Assembly: GCA_964580575.1 (NCBI GenBank)
Contig: CAZOLJ010000010.1
Location: forward strand, 12,243-76,242
DNA length: 64,000 bases
DNA from: CAVPDE01 sp964580575
Lineage (GTDB): Bacteria > Desulfobacterota > DSM-4660 > Desulfatiglandales > HGW-15
Direction: 5' to 3'
Shown piece after piece: positions 7,548-15,985 of the stretch; position 1 is the first letter of the stretch; every line of letters starts with the position of its first letter. The translations under genes were made by a program, and so were the position numbers. The notes beneath the pieces are model-generated. The model did not search any database. It worked only from the letters and a program-made list of their open reading frames with translations, and was not told the origin of the DNA.

Positions 7548-9488
7548 ATGCCCAAGAATCTGACTCACAAAATCCTTGAAGCCCATCTTGTTGGAGGCAA
7601 ACTTGTTCCAGGTGAAGAAATCGGGATACGCATCGACCACACCCTTCTACAGGATGCCACAGGCACGGTGGCCATGCTGGAGTTCGAGTCCCTGGGAATT
7701 GACTCGGTGAAAGTTGAAGTCGCGGCCCAGTACGTGGACCACAACCTTCTGCAAACGGACAACAAGAATGCCGATGACCACCGGTATCTTCAGACCGCGT
7801 GTGCGCGATATGGAATCCATTTCAGCCCGGCAGGGAACGGCATTTCACACCAGGTTCACATGGAACGTTTCGGGGTCCCGGGCAAAATCATCCTTGGGTC
7901 GGACAGCCACACGCCGGGGGCGGCAGGGGTGTCCATGCTGGGCATCGGAGCCGGAGGGCTGGACGTGGCACTGGCCATGGCCGGCCGGCCTTACCATCTT
8001 CCCTGCCCAAAGGTCCTGGGAGTGAAGCTCACCGGAACTCTGCCGGATTGGGTAAGCGCCAAAGACGTGATCCTGGAGATGCTGCGCCGCTATGATGTGA
8101 AGGGGTGCGTCGGCAAGATCGTCGAATACTATGGGCCGGGGGTCAGGAGCCTGTCTGCGACTGACCGTGAAACCATTGGGAACATGGGAACCGAACTTGG
8201 TGCTACAGGAACCGTCTTTCCGGCCGATGAAAACACTCGCGCCTATTTGGAAGCTCAGGGCAGAGGAGAGGCGTACCGGGAACTTCGTGCGGACGAAGGC
8301 GCTCCTTATGACGAGCATGCGGAGATCGATCTCTCCTCCCTTGAACCGCTGATCGCCTGTCCTTCTTCTCCGGGCAACGTAGTCCCTGTGAGGGAAGTGG
8401 CCGGCATCAAAGCAGATCAAGTGATCATCGGAAGCAGTGTGAACTCTTCCTTCCGGGACCTCATGGTGGTTGCCAAAATCATGGAAGGCAGGCATCGTCA
8501 TCCGGATACCTCCCTGCACATCAATCCGGGAAGCAACCAGGTCCTTGAGAATGTTGCGCATGAAGGAGGCCTGGGCTTGCTTCTTCGCGCAGGCGCTCGC
8601 ATTCACCAGTCCGGCTGCCTGGGATGCATCGGCATGGGCCAGGCGCCCGGCACAGGGCAGGTGAGCCTCCGCACTTTTCCGCGAAATTTTCCGGGCCGCT
8701 CCGGCACCAAGGATGACCGCGTCTATCTCTGTTCTCCGGAGACAGGAGCCGCGGCTGCTCTTAAGGGGGTGATCACAGATCCCAGGGACCTGGACAAAGA
8801 GATGAGCTATCCAGGAATCACAGATCCCAAGAAATATCTCGTGGACAAGGAGTCCATCATTTCGCCCTTAGAGGAACTTCGCAAAACCGAAGTCGTGAGA
8901 GGCCCCAACATCAAGCCGTTGCCGAAGATGGACCCGCTTCCTGACACGCTGGAGGGGGATGTCGTGATCAAGGTAGGCGACAACATCTCTACGGACACGA
9001 TCATGCCGGCGGGGAGCAAGGTGCTTCCTCTTCGATCCAACATCGAGGCGATCAGTGAGTTCGTTTTTTACCAGATTGATCCCAAGTTTTATGAAGCGAG
9101 CAAGGAGGCAGGCAGCGTCGTTGTCGTGGGAGGCGAAAACTACGGCCAGGGTTCAAGCCGAGAGCATGCGGCCCTGGCGCCACGCTATCTGGGAGTTCGC
9201 GTGAAAATCGCCAAGAGCTTTGCAAGAATTCACAAGGCCAACCTGTGCAACTTCGGGATCCTACCCCTGGTTCTCAAAGATCCTAAAGACTATGATCGTT
9301 TCAGCAGAGGGTCTCGCGTCGTCCTCCCCGGAGTCCGTGATCGCATTGCCAAAGGGGAAAAGGAAATCCCTGTGGAGGTGAACGGGCATCGCGTGATCAC
9401 CCTTCTCGACGTCTCGGAGAGACAGCGCAAACACCTGCTGGCCGGCGGAACGTTGAATGCTGTGAAACGGGAGTTGGAGAGGGCATAG
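7548..9488 (+). CDS. Aconitate hydratase
   Basis: The 646-residue enzyme interconverts citrate and isocitrate in the cytoplasm. It shows GSDSHTPGAAG (near 117), two cluster cysteines in SGCLGCIGMGQAP (Cys357 and Cys360), and a C-terminal swivel domain with GGENYGQGSSREHAA. The first cluster ligand usually lies in GSCTNSS; here the stretch is GSSVNSSFRDL (295-305), with Ser297 where Cys is expected. Length fits the shorter bacterial/mitochondrial-like branch rather than the 890-residue AcnA. It sits between the 2-oxoacid oxidoreductase and citrate synthase, so it serves the TCA cycle. The start has AAAGGA upstream. Isocitrate dehydrogenase is not in this window. Confidence 0.92.
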   Translation: MPKNLTHKILEAHLVGGKLVPGEEIGIRIDHTLLQDATGTVAMLEFESLGIDSVKVEVAAQYVDHNLLQTDNKNADDHRYLQTACARYGIHFSPAGNGISHQVHMERFGVPGKIILGSDSHTPGAAGVSMLGIGAGGLDVALAMAGRPYHLPCPKVLGVKLTGTLPDWVSAKDVILEMLRRYDVKGCVGKIVEYYGPGVRSLSATDRETIGNMGTELGATGTVFPADENTRAYLEAQGRGEAYRELRADEGAPYDEHAEIDLSSLEPLIACPSSPGNVVPVREVAGIKADQVIIGSSVNSSFRDLMVVAKIMEGRHRHPDTSLHINPGSNQVLENVAHEGGLGLLLRAGARIHQSGCLGCIGMGQAPGTGQVSLRTFPRNFPGRSGTKDDRVYLCSPETGAAAALKGVITDPRDLDKEMSYPGITDPKKYLVDKESIISPLEELRKTEVVRGPNIKPLPKMDPLPDTLEGDVVIKVGDNISTDTIMPAGSKVLPLRSNIEAISEFVFYQIDPKFYEASKEAGSVVVVGGENYGQGSSREHAALAPRYLGVRVKIAKSFARIHKANLCNFGILPLVLKDPKDYDRFSRGSRVVLPGVRDRIAKGEKEIPVEVNGHRVITLLDVSERQRKHLLAGGTLNAVKRELERA

Positions 9489-9529
9489 AATCAATGATCG
9501 GGCTGTTCCCGAAGTTTAACCCGAGGGAA

Positions 9530-9643
9530 GTAGCATGCAGCAGGTCGGACGTTGCAGGTCGCAGGTAGGGAATTGATGCAGCGTTGGAGCCGAAGCCTTG
9601 AGGCGGTTCTACGTGCAACCTGCAACTGGCAACCTGCTGCTTG
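9530..9643. repeat. Heptad-repeat palindrome between aconitase and citrate synthase
   Basis: The left arm (9530-9570) has GCAGGTC/GTTGCAG/GTCGCAG units; the right arm (about 9611-9643) has the complements GTGCAACCTGCAACTGGCAA. It uses nearly the same heptads as the element at 6341-6472. Confidence 0.75.
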
Positions 9644-9722
9644 AGAGAGTCAACAAAGCAAGTTTCCATTGGCTCAGCAACAACTAGAGCAATGACCTGT
9701 GAAGGGTCGCGCGGAGGTCACC

Positions 9723-10904
9723 ATGGCCCAGACGGTTGTTATGAAAAACACGGGATTGCGGGGAATCACGGTTGCCGATACCAAGATCAGCTTCATTGAT
9801 GCTGAACAGGGTGTCCTGATCTATCGCGGCTATCGGATCGAAGAGCTCGCCGAAAGATCAACCTTTGCGGAGGTCGCTTACCTGCTCCTGAACGGATCCC
9901 TGCCCGGCCCAGAAGAGCTCCGAAAGTTCGAGAAAGAGGTGACGGCCGCAAGGGATGTCCCGACTTATGTGTACTTCTGCATGCAGGACTGGCCCAAAGG
10001 AGCAAAACCCATGGATGTCCTCCAGGCTTGCGTCCCTGTGCTCGCCATGGCGGACCCGGAACTTGCAGAGGAGAGCAGGGAGGCCAATGTCCGGATGGCG
10101 ATCCGGCTGATCGCTCGAGTGCCGGTGGTGGTTGCGGCGTGGCATCGCATCCGAAACGGGCTGGAGCCCCTCGCTTCAGACCCGAGCCTTTCTCACACGG
10201 CAAATTTCCTCTGGCTGCTCCACGGGAAAAGACCGGATGCGAAAACCGCCAGAGACCTGGACGTGTGCCTCATTCTTCACGCGGACCACACGTTCAACGC
10301 TTCGACCTTTGCCTGTCGCGAGGTGGTATCCACCCGGGCCCACATGTATGCTGGGGTTGCCGCGGGGATCGGAGCGCTATCCGGAAGCCTGCACGGGGGC
10401 GCCAATGCGGAGGTGATGAAGATGCTCCTGGAGCTGAAGTCCGAGAAGGACATCCCAGGTTGGGTGAAGGCCAGGCTGGATAAGGGAGACAGGATCATGG
10501 GCATGGGCCATGCGGTCTACAAGACCATGGACCCCAGGGCAAGATTCCTCAAAGACATGGCGTATCGGATAGGCAAAAAGACCGGACAGAGCCGATGGCA
10601 CGAGCTGTCCACGCAAATCGAAACAGCCGGGCTGGAAGAGTTCAGGAAGAGAGGGAAGACGGAGATTCAGCCCAACGTGGATTTCTTCAGCGCGCCCGTT
10701 TACCACATGATGGGCATTCCCAGGGACTTGATGACACCGATTTTTGCGATCTCCAGAACGGCAGGGTGGTGCAGCCACATCATTGAGGAGAAATTTGCCG
10801 AAGCCCAGGAAAAGCCGGCTCTTTACAGGCCGCAGGCGGAGTATGTGGGCCAGTACTGCGGGCTCATGGGGTGTGAGTACTCTCCTCCTGAAGACAGAAC
10901 CTGA
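9723..10904 (+). CDS. Citrate synthase
   Basis: The 393-residue protein condenses acetyl-CoA and oxaloacetate to citrate. Visible catalytic stretches are LHADHTFN (about 185-192), HGGANAEV, GMGHAVYKT (about 260, second catalytic His) and NVDFFSAPVY (about 320, catalytic Asp). Length fits the dimeric, Si-type or 2-methylcitrate synthase-like form. The ATG at 9723 has GCGGAGG six bases upstream and is preferred over a GTG at 9699. With aconitase upstream and fumarase downstream it belongs to a TCA block. A 2-methylcitrate role cannot be excluded by sequence, but no prpB or prpD is nearby. Confidence 0.92.
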   Translation: MAQTVVMKNTGLRGITVADTKISFIDAEQGVLIYRGYRIEELAERSTFAEVAYLLLNGSLPGPEELRKFEKEVTAARDVPTYVYFCMQDWPKGAKPMDVLQACVPVLAMADPELAEESREANVRMAIRLIARVPVVVAAWHRIRNGLEPLASDPSLSHTANFLWLLHGKRPDAKTARDLDVCLILHADHTFNASTFACREVVSTRAHMYAGVAAGIGALSGSLHGGANAEVMKMLLELKSEKDIPGWVKARLDKGDRIMGMGHAVYKTMDPRARFLKDMAYRIGKKTGQSRWHELSTQIETAGLEEFRKRGKTEIQPNVDFFSAPVYHMMGIPRDLMTPIFAISRTAGWCSHIIEEKFAEAQEKPALYRPQAEYVGQYCGLMGCEYSPPEDRT

Positions 10905-10918
10905 TTCACCGAAACTAA

Positions 10919-11032
10919 CTTCCCCTCCCCCGGTGGGAGGGGATAAAGGGGAGGGGGAAATACGGAGAGTGATAAGTATTGGCAACCTTCACCACCCCCA
11001 CCCTTGCCCTCCCCCATCAAGGGGGAGGGAAT
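10919..11032. repeat. Composite C-rich/G-rich palindromic element, copy 1
   Basis: Module A (10919-10959) reads TTCCCCTCCCCC...GTGGGAGGGGATAAAGGGGAGGGGG. Module B (10990-11032) reads CACCCCCACCCTTGCCCTCC and closes with AAGGGGGAGGG. The same two modules recur in inverted orientation at 34274-34387, and module B alone at 23079-23119. It fills most of the gap between citrate synthase and fumarase. Confidence 0.75.
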
Positions 11033-11104
11033 TCTTGCGTTGCCCTGCCTCTATGGACAGAGTTTTTATGTGGAGCTGAAGCCTTGCAGTGAAAGGATCT
11101 TTCC

Positions 11105-12496
11105 ATGAAGTATCGTATCGAACAGGACAGCATGGGTGAAGTGAGGGTGCCTGAGGAAGCCTACTATGGGGCGCAGACCCAGCGGGCCAAGGAGAACTTC
11201 TCCATCAGCATCCTGCGGCTCCCGCCCTGCTTCATCAAGGCCATTGCTCTGATCAAGAAACATGCGGCGCAAGTGAATTCCGAGCTCCAACGGCTCGATA
11301 CTCGGCTCAGCCAAAGCATCGTGACCGCGGCCCAGGAAGTTTTTGAAGGCAAGCTCGATGATCAATTCGTTGTGGATGTGTTCCAGACCGGGTCGGGCAC
11401 GTCCACCAACATGAATGTCAACGAGGTGGTTGCAGGCAGGGCCAACGAACTCCTCACCGGAAAGCGGGGAGGGAAATCGCCGGTGCACCCCAACGATCAC
11501 GTGAACCTGGGACAGTCGAGCAACGACGTGATCCCCTCGGCAATTCACATCGCCGCGCTCCTTGAAATCAGAAATCAACTCCTCCCGGCTTTGGATCTGC
11601 TCCGCAAAGAACTGGAAGAAAAGAGCGTGGCTTTTCGCCACATCAGAAAGATTGCCCGCACTCATCTGCAGGACGCGGTTCCCATGACTTTGGGCCAGGA
11701 ATTCAGCGGATACGCAAGACAGGCGGAACTGGGGATCGACCGGCTGCGCGGCGTGGAGGAAAGGCTCTCGGAGCTGGCTCTGGGAGGGACCGCGGTGGGG
11801 AATGGTCTCAACGCCCATCCTCAGTTTGCCTCAAGAGTGATCGCCTCTATCTCCCGAGAGACAGGATTTGCCTTCAGGGAAGCAAAAAACCACTTTGAAG
11901 CTCAAGCGGCTCAGGACGCGGTGGTGGAAACGAGCGCAGCACTGAAGATCATCGCGGTCAGCCTAGTCAAGATAGCGAACGACATCCGATGGCTGGCATC
12001 CGGACCGCGCTGCGGGATCGGAGAGATCACCATCCCTTCCCTTCAGCCCGGTTCGTCGATCATGCCGGGAAAGGTCAACCCTGTGATTCCGGAGATGGCG
12101 CTGCAAGTTTCAGCCCAGGCGATCGGCAATGACGCCGTCATCACCCAGGGAGGGCAGGCAGGAAATTTTGAACTGAATGTCATGCTTCCTCTGATGGCCT
12201 ACGACCTGATCCAGTCCATTCAGTTGCTCTCAGGAGCTGCGCGAGCGCTAGGTGAGAAATGCATCCGGGGGATTGAAGCCAACGAGGAGAAGTGTGCTTC
12301 AAACCTGGAGCAAAGCCTTGCTCTGGCGACTGCTTTTGTCCCGGCCATCGGCTACGACAGAGCGGCTTCCCTGGCCAAAGAGGCTTATGAAAAGAAAAAG
12401 ACGATACGTGAAGTAGCTCTGGAGAAGCGGGTGTTGTCTGAAGAGGAGATTCGGAAGATACTGGATAAGATGGTGGGAAAAGATGAAACGCGCTGA
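11105..12496 (+). CDS. fumC: Fumarate hydratase, class II
   Basis: The 463-residue enzyme reversibly hydrates fumarate to malate. Family hallmarks are SGTSTNMNVNEV, VHPNDHVNLGQSSND (near 130-145), THLQDAVPMTLGQ and the superfamily signature GSSIMPGKVNP (about 318-328, flexible catalytic loop). Length is standard for class II, which needs no Fe-S cluster. The alternative, aspartate ammonia-lyase, is closely related; the QTGSGTST and NDHVN stretches favour fumarase. The start has AAAGGA nine bases upstream. It ends the TCA block and converges on the opposite-strand acyltransferase gene 35 bases later. Confidence 0.92.
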   Translation: MKYRIEQDSMGEVRVPEEAYYGAQTQRAKENFSISILRLPPCFIKAIALIKKHAAQVNSELQRLDTRLSQSIVTAAQEVFEGKLDDQFVVDVFQTGSGTSTNMNVNEVVAGRANELLTGKRGGKSPVHPNDHVNLGQSSNDVIPSAIHIAALLEIRNQLLPALDLLRKELEEKSVAFRHIRKIARTHLQDAVPMTLGQEFSGYARQAELGIDRLRGVEERLSELALGGTAVGNGLNAHPQFASRVIASISRETGFAFREAKNHFEAQAAQDAVVETSAALKIIAVSLVKIANDIRWLASGPRCGIGEITIPSLQPGSSIMPGKVNPVIPEMALQVSAQAIGNDAVITQGGQAGNFELNVMLPLMAYDLIQSIQLLSGAARALGEKCIRGIEANEEKCASNLEQSLALATAFVPAIGYDRAASLAKEAYEKKKTIREVALEKRVLSEEEIRKILDKMVGKDETR

Positions 12497-12531
12497 TCGC
12501 GCCCCAGGTTTTTACCATCGAGAAGAACTTC

Positions 12532-13383
12532 TCAGGAACGGCGTCTGAAGAGGCTCGCCAGGACCGCGGAAATTCCCGGTGAGGCTATCTCCCACGTCGC
12601 TTGCACGTAGGGCAGGAAAGGCACAGCCCCCCACTTGCGCTTGAAAAAGCCGATCCCTTCGTTGACCGCCAGCCCCAGGTTCATCTTCGTATGGCCGCGC
12701 TCTTTCGCCTCTTCCAGAAGTTGAGCCAGAAGAAGGTCTGTCGCACCCGGCGGGGCTATCCCGGGATCCCTGAAGGAAAACATGTAGAAAGCCGTGGCTA
12801 GGCCGGCGTACTCCCCAACAGAGAGGGCGGCCAATCGTCCGTCGGCCAGACGAGCCGAGACAAGCAAGCTGCTTGAGGACTCGGCCAAATAGCGGGGAAG
12901 TCTTTTATAAATGTGCCGGATGCCGGCCGCAAACGAGCGCTCGTTCAGGTACCGGTGGACAAGGGCCGCGTGATCCTCTCCCCATGCGCCCCCTCGCTCC
13001 ACGGTGAGCTCCCGGCCCGCGCGGCGGAGAAGGTTTCTTGTTTTTTGGCCCGGCGGCGACACCGGCACCGGGAGAGAATAGTACCAGTCCTCTTCGATTG
13101 CAGCGCTCTTGGGCGCCTGGGGCGGACGGGCCGGACCGATGACCGTGATGCGGCGGAGCCCTGGAAGACGAAGCGCCAGGCTGACCGCTTCCGCCATGGC
13201 CCCTGTGTCTTTGGGATCGTGCAGCGGATACCCCACAAGCACCACTTCCCCTTCCCTTTCATAGCCCACGCAAGGCCCCAGCATCCGGGGCTTCACATCG
13301 GACACGGCGCAGACGTAAGGGATCACCTGCTCAGGCGTCTGGGCTTGAGCGGTGACTCCCGCGAACTGTCCGGGCACGATCAT
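12532..13383 (-). CDS. GNAT-like acyltransferase-domain protein, paralogue of the upstream gene's N-terminus
   Basis: The 283-residue protein has no assigned function. Its C-terminal half reads like the GNAT/FemAB-type acyltransferase fold: a strand-rich stretch DGRLAALSVGEY, then GATDLLLAQLLEEAKERGH and the terminal motif NLGLAVNEGIGFFKRKWGA. The same motif (LGLGVNEGIRRFKTKWGG) lies in the middle of the upstream gene product, so the two are paralogues. The start ATG overlaps the stop of that gene in an ATGA arrangement (13380-13383), which implies translational coupling. No signal peptide is seen, so it is probably cytoplasmic. A longer frame upstream merely overlaps the previous gene. Confidence 0.75.
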   Translation of the reverse strand: MIVPGQFAGVTAQAQTPEQVIPYVCAVSDVKPRMLGPCVGYEREGEVVLVGYPLHDPKDTGAMAEAVSLALRLPGLRRITVIGPARPPQAPKSAAIEEDWYYSLPVPVSPPGQKTRNLLRRAGRELTVERGGAWGEDHAALVHRYLNERSFAAGIRHIYKRLPRYLAESSSSLLVSARLADGRLAALSVGEYAGLATAFYMFSFRDPGIAPPGATDLLLAQLLEEAKERGHTKMNLGLAVNEGIGFFKRKWGAVPFLPYVQATWEIASPGISAVLASLFRRRS

Positions 13384-15113
13384 CGGCTCCTCCTGACCCT
13401 GAAGCCCGTGCCTTCGAGCAGAGGCAGAAGATTGAGCATATGCGCTGTGCCGACAAAGACCGCGCAGCGGCCCGTCTCCAGGAAAGGCTTCATGCGCTCG
13501 AGGAAAGTGGCGTCGCGGCGGTGGATGACCCGCTCGGTGCGCGTGGGGAATTCCGTGCTGGTTCCCATCATCCCGTTGAGATCCCCCTTGAGATAGGCGC
13601 GCTCGTTGCGTCTGATGTAACCGTCCCAGCGATCGCAAATGCGGAAGAAACGGACGACCCGCGAGAGGGGAATGCTCTCAAGGATCTCGATCTGTTCTGC
13701 AATGGTCTCCATGCCGACCACCGCCTTTCCCATGTCGTGAGCCAGATGCCAGGCCTCCAGATCCACGGACTGATCCCACCCATGGCGTTTCAGATAGCTG
13801 GTCCAGAGGGAGAAAAACGCCATCCAGTGGCGGGTTTCAGAGAGAAAAAAGCGCACATCCGGAGGGTCCGGCCGCTGAAGGCCCAATACCCGTGCCCAGA
13901 AGCCCCTCGGTCCAATCACAACCCTCTCGAGTCGGCGAACCTCTTCCTCGGTGAGGGCGTCGATGAGACGCGAACTGCCGGATTCGGGGCTGCGGCCGGT
14001 CTCCGAGACCTGGTCGAGGCTCGCCTGATCCAGAGGCCCTTCGAAAAGCACCGTGTCCACCCGCTCGAAAAGCTTGCGGAAGGAAGACTCAAAACTGTAG
14101 CAGAAAAAGTGGGCCGTGCCGCCAATCCAGGACCTGCGGCCCTCCTTCTCTATCTCCCAGAACATGGCAAAGCGCCGCTCTCGGGGGAGGCTGGCCAGAA
14201 ACTGCTGTTTGGACATGGACGCCCCGGACGAGGAAGCCAACACTTTCATGAGTTCGTTCACGCCGGATCGGACGGTCTCCTTTTCCTGCCAGGAGGCCAT
14301 CTCATAGGGCAATGCAGGAGCGCCGCCCCACTTGGTCTTGAAGCGGCGGATGCCCTCATTGACGCCGAGACCCAAATGGATGAACGCTTTGCCCTGCCGT
14401 CCGGCGATCCTGATCATTTCCCTGAAAAGAAGATCCGAGGCATAATGCACGTAGTGAGTACGGGAGTGGGCGCCGATAAGATAGGTCAGGAAAGCCCGAG
14501 GGGCCGTGTCCAGCAGCAGGCAAGCGGCCAGGTGACCGTGCGGGTCCCATGCATTGAGCAGGACGAGTCCCGGAGTCTTTTGGAGAACCGTCTCGGTTTT
14601 GGCAAAGAGTTCGCGCACATTGGAAGGCAGCGCCACCCGGCCCACAAACTCGGCCCAAAGGCGGCGGTGCGCTGCCGTGAAGGTGTTCCCCTCCTCCAGC
14701 CGCAAGAGACCTGACGTCTTCTCCGCCAACCGCTCCAGGCGCTGAGGCACCTTGGCATCAGCAGAAAGAACGTAGTAGTTATCATGGGCTTGGCCATAGG
14801 CCTTCAATCGATCGGGCAGGGTCGGACCGATGGCCCAGCAAGTCCTTGCCCGGGAACGCCGCACAGCCTCTGCTAGGGCTTGATCAAAGCCCTTGCCGCT
14901 GGTCTCGCCCGAAAGCGGATATCCAACAGCGATGAGCCAGTCCTCTGCCGCGTAAAAGAGGTACGGCCCTGCGACGAACGGTTCCCCGCCGGACATAGAC
15001 TGCATGAACAGGACGGAGTGTTCCGGCACAGTGGCCCTTTTCAGGATCGCATCCAGCTCAGAAGGGTTCAAGGCTGCCTCCCAATCCTCTCTTTGAATCT
15101 CTATGGGTTTCAT
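13380..15113 (-). CDS. Fusion of a GNAT-like acyltransferase domain and a TraB/GumN-type domain
   Basis: The 577-residue protein has an N-terminal half (about 1-300) ending in LGLGVNEGIRRFKTKWGG, similar to the downstream gene. The second half matches the TraB/PrgY/GumN fold: an early GGTAHFF, an acidic VLFEGPLD, GMETIAEQIEIL, and a terminal VFVGTAHMLNLLPLLEGTG. TraB-like proteins are suspected metal-dependent proteases (Tiki-like); the two GTAH motifs and the GxE motif are the conserved ones. No membrane helix or signal peptide is visible. The ATG at 15113 follows a perfect hairpin. Function is unknown; the linkage suggests modification and cleavage of a shared peptide or amine substrate, which is only an inference. 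Confidence 0.75.
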   Translation of the reverse strand: MKPIEIQREDWEAALNPSELDAILKRATVPEHSVLFMQSMSGGEPFVAGPYLFYAAEDWLIAVGYPLSGETSGKGFDQALAEAVRRSRARTCWAIGPTLPDRLKAYGQAHDNYYVLSADAKVPQRLERLAEKTSGLLRLEEGNTFTAAHRRLWAEFVGRVALPSNVRELFAKTETVLQKTPGLVLLNAWDPHGHLAACLLLDTAPRAFLTYLIGAHSRTHYVHYASDLLFREMIRIAGRQGKAFIHLGLGVNEGIRRFKTKWGGAPALPYEMASWQEKETVRSGVNELMKVLASSSGASMSKQQFLASLPRERRFAMFWEIEKEGRRSWIGGTAHFFCYSFESSFRKLFERVDTVLFEGPLDQASLDQVSETGRSPESGSSRLIDALTEEEVRRLERVVIGPRGFWARVLGLQRPDPPDVRFFLSETRHWMAFFSLWTSYLKRHGWDQSVDLEAWHLAHDMGKAVVGMETIAEQIEILESIPLSRVVRFFRICDRWDGYIRRNERAYLKGDLNGMMGTSTEFPTRTERVIHRRDATFLERMKPFLETGRCAVFVGTAHMLNLLPLLEGTGFRVRRSR

Positions 15114-15114
15114 T

Positions 15115-15134
15115 CCCCGCAGCAAGCTGCGGGG
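15115..15134. repeat. Perfect 9-bp hairpin at the start of the TraB-fusion gene
   Basis: CCCCGCAGC and GCTGCGGGG are exact complements around an AA loop, ending one base before the ATG at 15113 on the minus strand. It would cover the position of any Shine-Dalgarno sequence. It may also be one copy of a dispersed palindrome. Confidence 0.65.
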
Positions 15135-15298
15135 ATCGTCATTGCTTTTGGAATGCTAGCACACGGGTATCTCCTAGTAAACGGCTCCGGTTCCGGCCAT
15201 TCCAGGTTTTCCCCGGGAAGGGCTTTACAGATTCAGATTTTGCAGTTGATCTTGAAGAGCAGTTTGAAGTTTGCTGGGTGAATGTTGCCTGACACCTT

Positions 15299-15327
15299 TT
15301 GACAGCCGCTTTAATCTGGTATATCAA
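15299..15327 (+). promoter_or_regulatory. Candidate sigma70-type promoter for the repeat protein gene
   Basis: A perfect TTGACA (15299-15304) is followed after 17 bases by TATCAA (15322-15327, 4 of 6). It would give a 5' leader of about 47 bases with a strong GGGAGGTGGAG just before the ATG at 15382. Confidence 0.45.
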
Positions 15328-15381
15328 TGAACAAGGCGGTATGGACCGCGCGGATGACACCGACTGACGGGAGGTGGAGAA

Positions 15382-15789
15382 ATGAACAGGAACTTCCGTG
15401 TTTGCCTTTGCGTGAGCATAGTGTTGCTTCTAACCCTTGTTGTGTCCGATGCCTTTGCTCAGAAGGAAGACCCCAACGCCAATGTGTTCAATCTTTATGG
15501 TAAGGCGATTGGAACCGTCAAAGAGGATGGGAAAATCACCAACCTCTATGGCACGGCGATCGGATCTGTCGATGAGAAAGGCACGGTGTTCAATGTGAGC
15601 AAAATGGCCATCGGACAAGTGGATTCGGGCGGCACCGTGAGCAACCAGTCCGGAACCCCTCTGGGCAAGGTGGACGGACAGGGCAACGTCTACAATGTGG
15701 GCGGGACAAAGGTCGGTTCGGTGAACGCCGCAGGAAATATTATGCTCATCGGCGGTGCGGCTCGGCTCCTGTTCTTCGCAGGGAGATAG
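15382..15789 (+). CDS. Exported protein of five exact-period 17-residue repeats
   Basis: The 135 residues begin with a signal peptide (basic MNRNFR, hydrophobic 8-22, likely cleavage after AFA at 26). The mature part is five repeats with a period of exactly 17 residues, starting at 35, 52, 69, 86 and 103, of the type [VI]xNxxGxxIGxVxxxGx. A hydrophobic tail (IMLIGGAARLLFF) ends the protein. The pattern of alternating beta-forming residues and glycines suggests one beta-hairpin per repeat and a closed five-fold sheet. No enzyme motif is seen. It stands alone between divergent and convergent genes, behind its own likely promoter and a strong ribosome-binding site. Function unknown; periplasmic or surface location is likely. 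Confidence 0.8.
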   Translation: MNRNFRVCLCVSIVLLLTLVVSDAFAQKEDPNANVFNLYGKAIGTVKEDGKITNLYGTAIGSVDEKGTVFNVSKMAIGQVDSGGTVSNQSGTPLGKVDGQGNVYNVGGTKVGSVNAAGNIMLIGGAARLLFFAGR

Positions 15790-15985
15790 GCGGCTGCCTG
15801 TGCTGCGGGTGGGGTTGCTGGAGCGCTCACCCGCGGTCTGTTTCGCTCAAGTGAACCAGACCCTGTCTTCCGTGCCTTTGTTGACCGCTGCCTCCACGAA
15901 AGAGGATACGAGCCTATCGGCTGGCGTTGACCACTGAGCGCGTCCCCCTCCCCTCATTGCTGGCAGAGGGAGTCAGTGGGTGCCC

